Below, piece after piece: positions 4,703 through 6,287 of a stretch of 6,287 nt of DNA. Position 1 is the stretch's first letter; each line of letters opens with the position of its first letter. The notes below the pieces were generated by a model. That model did not search any database, was not told the origin of the DNA, and saw only the letters and a list, made by a program, of their open reading frames with translations. This DNA comes from CAZUZD01 sp964624465. GTDB lineage: Bacteria; Planctomycetota; Planctomycetia; Isosphaerales; Isosphaeraceae. The position numbers and the translations under genes were made by a program. The stretch is from positions 1 through 6,287 of the forward strand of contig CAZUZD010000349.1 of NCBI GenBank assembly GCA_964624465.1, written 5' to 3'.

Positions 4703-6287
4703 CTACCGCGGTCGGAGCCGGGGCCACTCGGTCTCGATGCCCTGGCCGGCGAGCTGCTTCTGGAACGCCTGGAGCCGCGCGGGGGTGCTGCGCACCTGGC
4801 GGGGGGCGGCCTGGATGTCGAGGCAGAAGGCGGCCAGGGCTCCGGCCGCCTCGCCGATGGCCCACTCGACGGGGTGCAGGCGATAGCAGCCGTTGGTGAT
4901 GTGCGTCACGCCCAGGTTCTTGCACGCCGGCAGCAGGTTCTCCAGCCGCACGGGCACCAGCGCCCCGAGCGGGATCTGGAACGGCAGCGAGCTGACGTCG
5001 ATGTAGTTCACGCCGCCGGTGCTCGGGTGCAGGTCGATCCGGTAGCTGCCCACGCCCACGCTGTCGCCGAACCGCTCGGCCTCGACCACCTCGGGCCCGA
5101 GCGCCTGGCGGCGGGCGTCGGTGCCGACCATCGGCTCGGTGACGGTGAACTCGGCCCGGATCCGCCGCGACTCGCGGATGTACGGCGCCTTGGCCAGGCC
5201 GTCGGCCGTGCCCACCAGGTCGGGGCGCAGCTTGAGGCCCTTCCAGCCGGTGCCGCCGTCGGGGCGGGGGGCCTCGGTCTGGAGCCAGTACAGCAGCGAG
5301 AGGCTCAATTGCTTGGCGCGGGCGACGTGCCCGGCGGCGACCTCGGGGGTCACATCCGTGCCGAACAGGTTCCCGAGCCAGTAGTCGTTCTGCGGCCAGT
5401 TCACGAGCGTGACGCCGGTGGAGCCCGCGAAGCTGCCGGGGCGGAAGTTCGCCGGGTCCTGGATCCGGCGATAGACCCAGAAGCCGGCGCCCGGCGGGTT
5501 CGGGTCGAACGCCAGCGGGCGGCTCTCCAGCGGGTTGATCGGGTACGATGCCGGGCCGAACAGTTTCCCCGGCCAGGCGGGCTGCATCTCGGGCGTGTAG
5601 TCGCGCCAGAAGGCATACTCGGCGGGCCGGTCGATCGTGTGGTCCTCGCCGGGCCGGTACTCGGCGGCGAAGCAGCAGGTGAAGGCCTGCATGTCGTCGG
5701 GCCGGGCGGCGGCGGGGGCGTGCGGCTCGTGGGTATCGGCCTGCGACTCGAAGCCGGTCACGAACTCGGCGCGGGCCAGCGGCAGCAGGTCGCCGGTCTC
5801 GGTGGCGTCGAGCACGTAGGGCGCCACGATCGTGCGGGAGTCGCCCGAGCGAAGGTCGCGCACGCTGACGGCTCGCACCCGGTCGCCGTCGACGGCGACG
5901 GCCGTGGGCTCGTGCTCCAGCAGGATCGTGAGCCGACCGGCCGAGGCGTACGGCGCCAGCATGCCGGTGAGCACGGCGAGCGCCACGCGGGGCTCGTGGC
6001 AGAGCACCGACACGTTGCCGCGGCCGGGGTTCAATCGCGGGTTGGCGGCGGCCTCGGCGGTGAGGGGGTAGTGCTGGCGGTAGTAGGCGCGGATGCCCTC
6101 GCGGAGCGCCCGGTACGAGGCATTGCAGCCGAACTGCTCGATCCAGGGGTGCTCATCCGGCGGCACCGCCTGGCTGGTGAGCTGGCCGCCGACCCAGTCG
6201 GTCGGCTCGGTCAGGATCACGGATTTCCCCATCCGGAGCGCCGCCAGCGCCGCCGCGCAGCCGCCCAGGCCGCCGCCGATGACCGCC
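4703..6287 (-). CDS. FAD-dependent oxidoreductase (FAD_oxidored family), N-terminus beyond window
   Basis: A flavoprotein of about 527 visible residues whose frame stays open to the right edge (last full codon ends at 6286). The first visible residues, AVIGGGLGGCAAALAALR, are the GxGxxG-type FAD-binding Rossmann turn, and an acidic residue follows in VILTEPTDWVGGQLTS. The ATG at 6232 therefore lies inside this fold and is not the start. Only a few to some tens of residues, perhaps with a signal peptide, are missing. Further family marks, in visible numbering: VLDATETGDLLPLA (158-171), NWPQNDY (296-302), PYIRESRRI (368-376), and the C-terminal FAD-contacting region LLPACKNLGVTHITNGCYRLHPVEWAIGEAAGALAAF (451-487). 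The fold is typical of planctomycete and Bacteroidetes proteins annotated only as FAD-dependent oxidoreductase; neither substrate nor electron acceptor is known. Cysteines at 54, 96, 204, 205, 456, 467 and 488 form no obvious metal cluster. The gene converges on the DUF1579 gene 8 bp away. Confidence 0.87.
   Translation of the reverse strand, partial: AVIGGGLGGCAAALAALRMGKSVILTEPTDWVGGQLTSQAVPPDEHPWIEQFGCNASYRALREGIRAYYRQHYPLTAEAAANPRLNPGRGNVSVLCHEPRVALAVLTGMLAPYASAGRLTILLEHEPTAVAVDGDRVRAVSVRDLRSGDSRTIVAPYVLDATETGDLLPLARAEFVTGFESQADTHEPHAPAAARPDDMQAFTCCFAAEYRPGEDHTIDRPAEYAFWRDYTPEMQPAWPGKLFGPASYPINPLESRPLAFDPNPPGAGFWVYRRIQDPANFRPGSFAGSTGVTLVNWPQNDYWLGNLFGTDVTPEVAAGHVARAKQLSLSLLYWLQTEAPRPDGGTGWKGLKLRPDLVGTADGLAKAPYIRESRRIRAEFTVTEPMVGTDARRQALGPEVVEAERFGDSVGVGSYRIDLHPSTGGVNYIDVSSLPFQIPLGALVPVRLENLLPACKNLGVTHITNGCYRLHPVEWAIGEAAGALAAFCLDIQAAPRQVRSTPARLQAFQKQLAGQGIETEWPRLRPR

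Noticed and set aside
4705..4712. Perfect palindrome ACCGCGGT at the FAD oxidoreductase stop codon as a regulatory site.
   Set aside because: An 8-bp palindrome of this composition is expected by chance in such GC-rich DNA, and it lies at the 3' end of the gene.
2718..4925. Extending the decarboxylase to the full 735-codon open frame.
   Set aside because: The extension runs antisense through the DUF1579 gene and into the FAD oxidoreductase gene. Family similarity begins only near 3932.
1..6287. tRNA, rRNA, CRISPR array, insertion sequence or riboswitch.
   Set aside because: No regularly spaced repeats, transposase motifs, tRNA-like cloverleaf or known aptamer core was seen; non-coding space is limited to a few short gaps.

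Overview
The window is very GC-rich (roughly 70 % by eye) with strong G/C third-position bias. Its gene content fits a planctomycete, most likely an Isosphaeraceae/Gemmata-type genome: a secreted clan GH-A glycosidase-like protein, a DUF1579 protein, a large FAD_oxidored-family protein, and short genes in mixed orientations. That assignment is an inference from gene families and composition; no rRNA or other taxonomic marker is present. No tRNA, rRNA, CRISPR array, insertion sequence or phage gene is visible.

Layout from left to right. (1) The 3' part of a sulfate/thiosulfate ABC transporter ATPase gene (cysA-like, + strand), cut by the left edge. (2) A complete gene for an exported glycosidase-like protein on the same strand. 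(3) A short convergent intergenic region filled with nested inverted repeats. (4) On the - strand, a two-gene unit read right to left: a PLP-dependent histidine/serine-type decarboxylase followed by a 130-residue tandem ACT-domain protein. They share an ATGA stop/start overlap. (5) A 303-bp divergent intergenic region. (6) A 152-residue DUF1579 protein on the + strand. (7) A convergent FAD-dependent oxidoreductase on the - strand, whose N-terminus runs off the right edge and whose stop lies 8 bp from the DUF1579 stop.

The most interesting item is the decarboxylase/ACT pair. An amino-acid decarboxylase of the histidine decarboxylase type appears translationally coupled to a free-standing pair of ACT domains, which are small-molecule (usually amino-acid) binding modules. 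The simplest hypothesis is an amine-producing enzyme with a dedicated amino-acid-sensing regulatory subunit. The substrate (histidine, serine or another amino acid) and the ACT ligand cannot be settled from sequence alone. The second item is the repeat structure at 2176-2285: two strong hairpins compete with a 15-bp long-range inverted repeat, so it may be a bidirectional terminator, a dispersed REP-like element, or both. The remaining genes look like ordinary planctomycete chromosome and show no clear common pathway.
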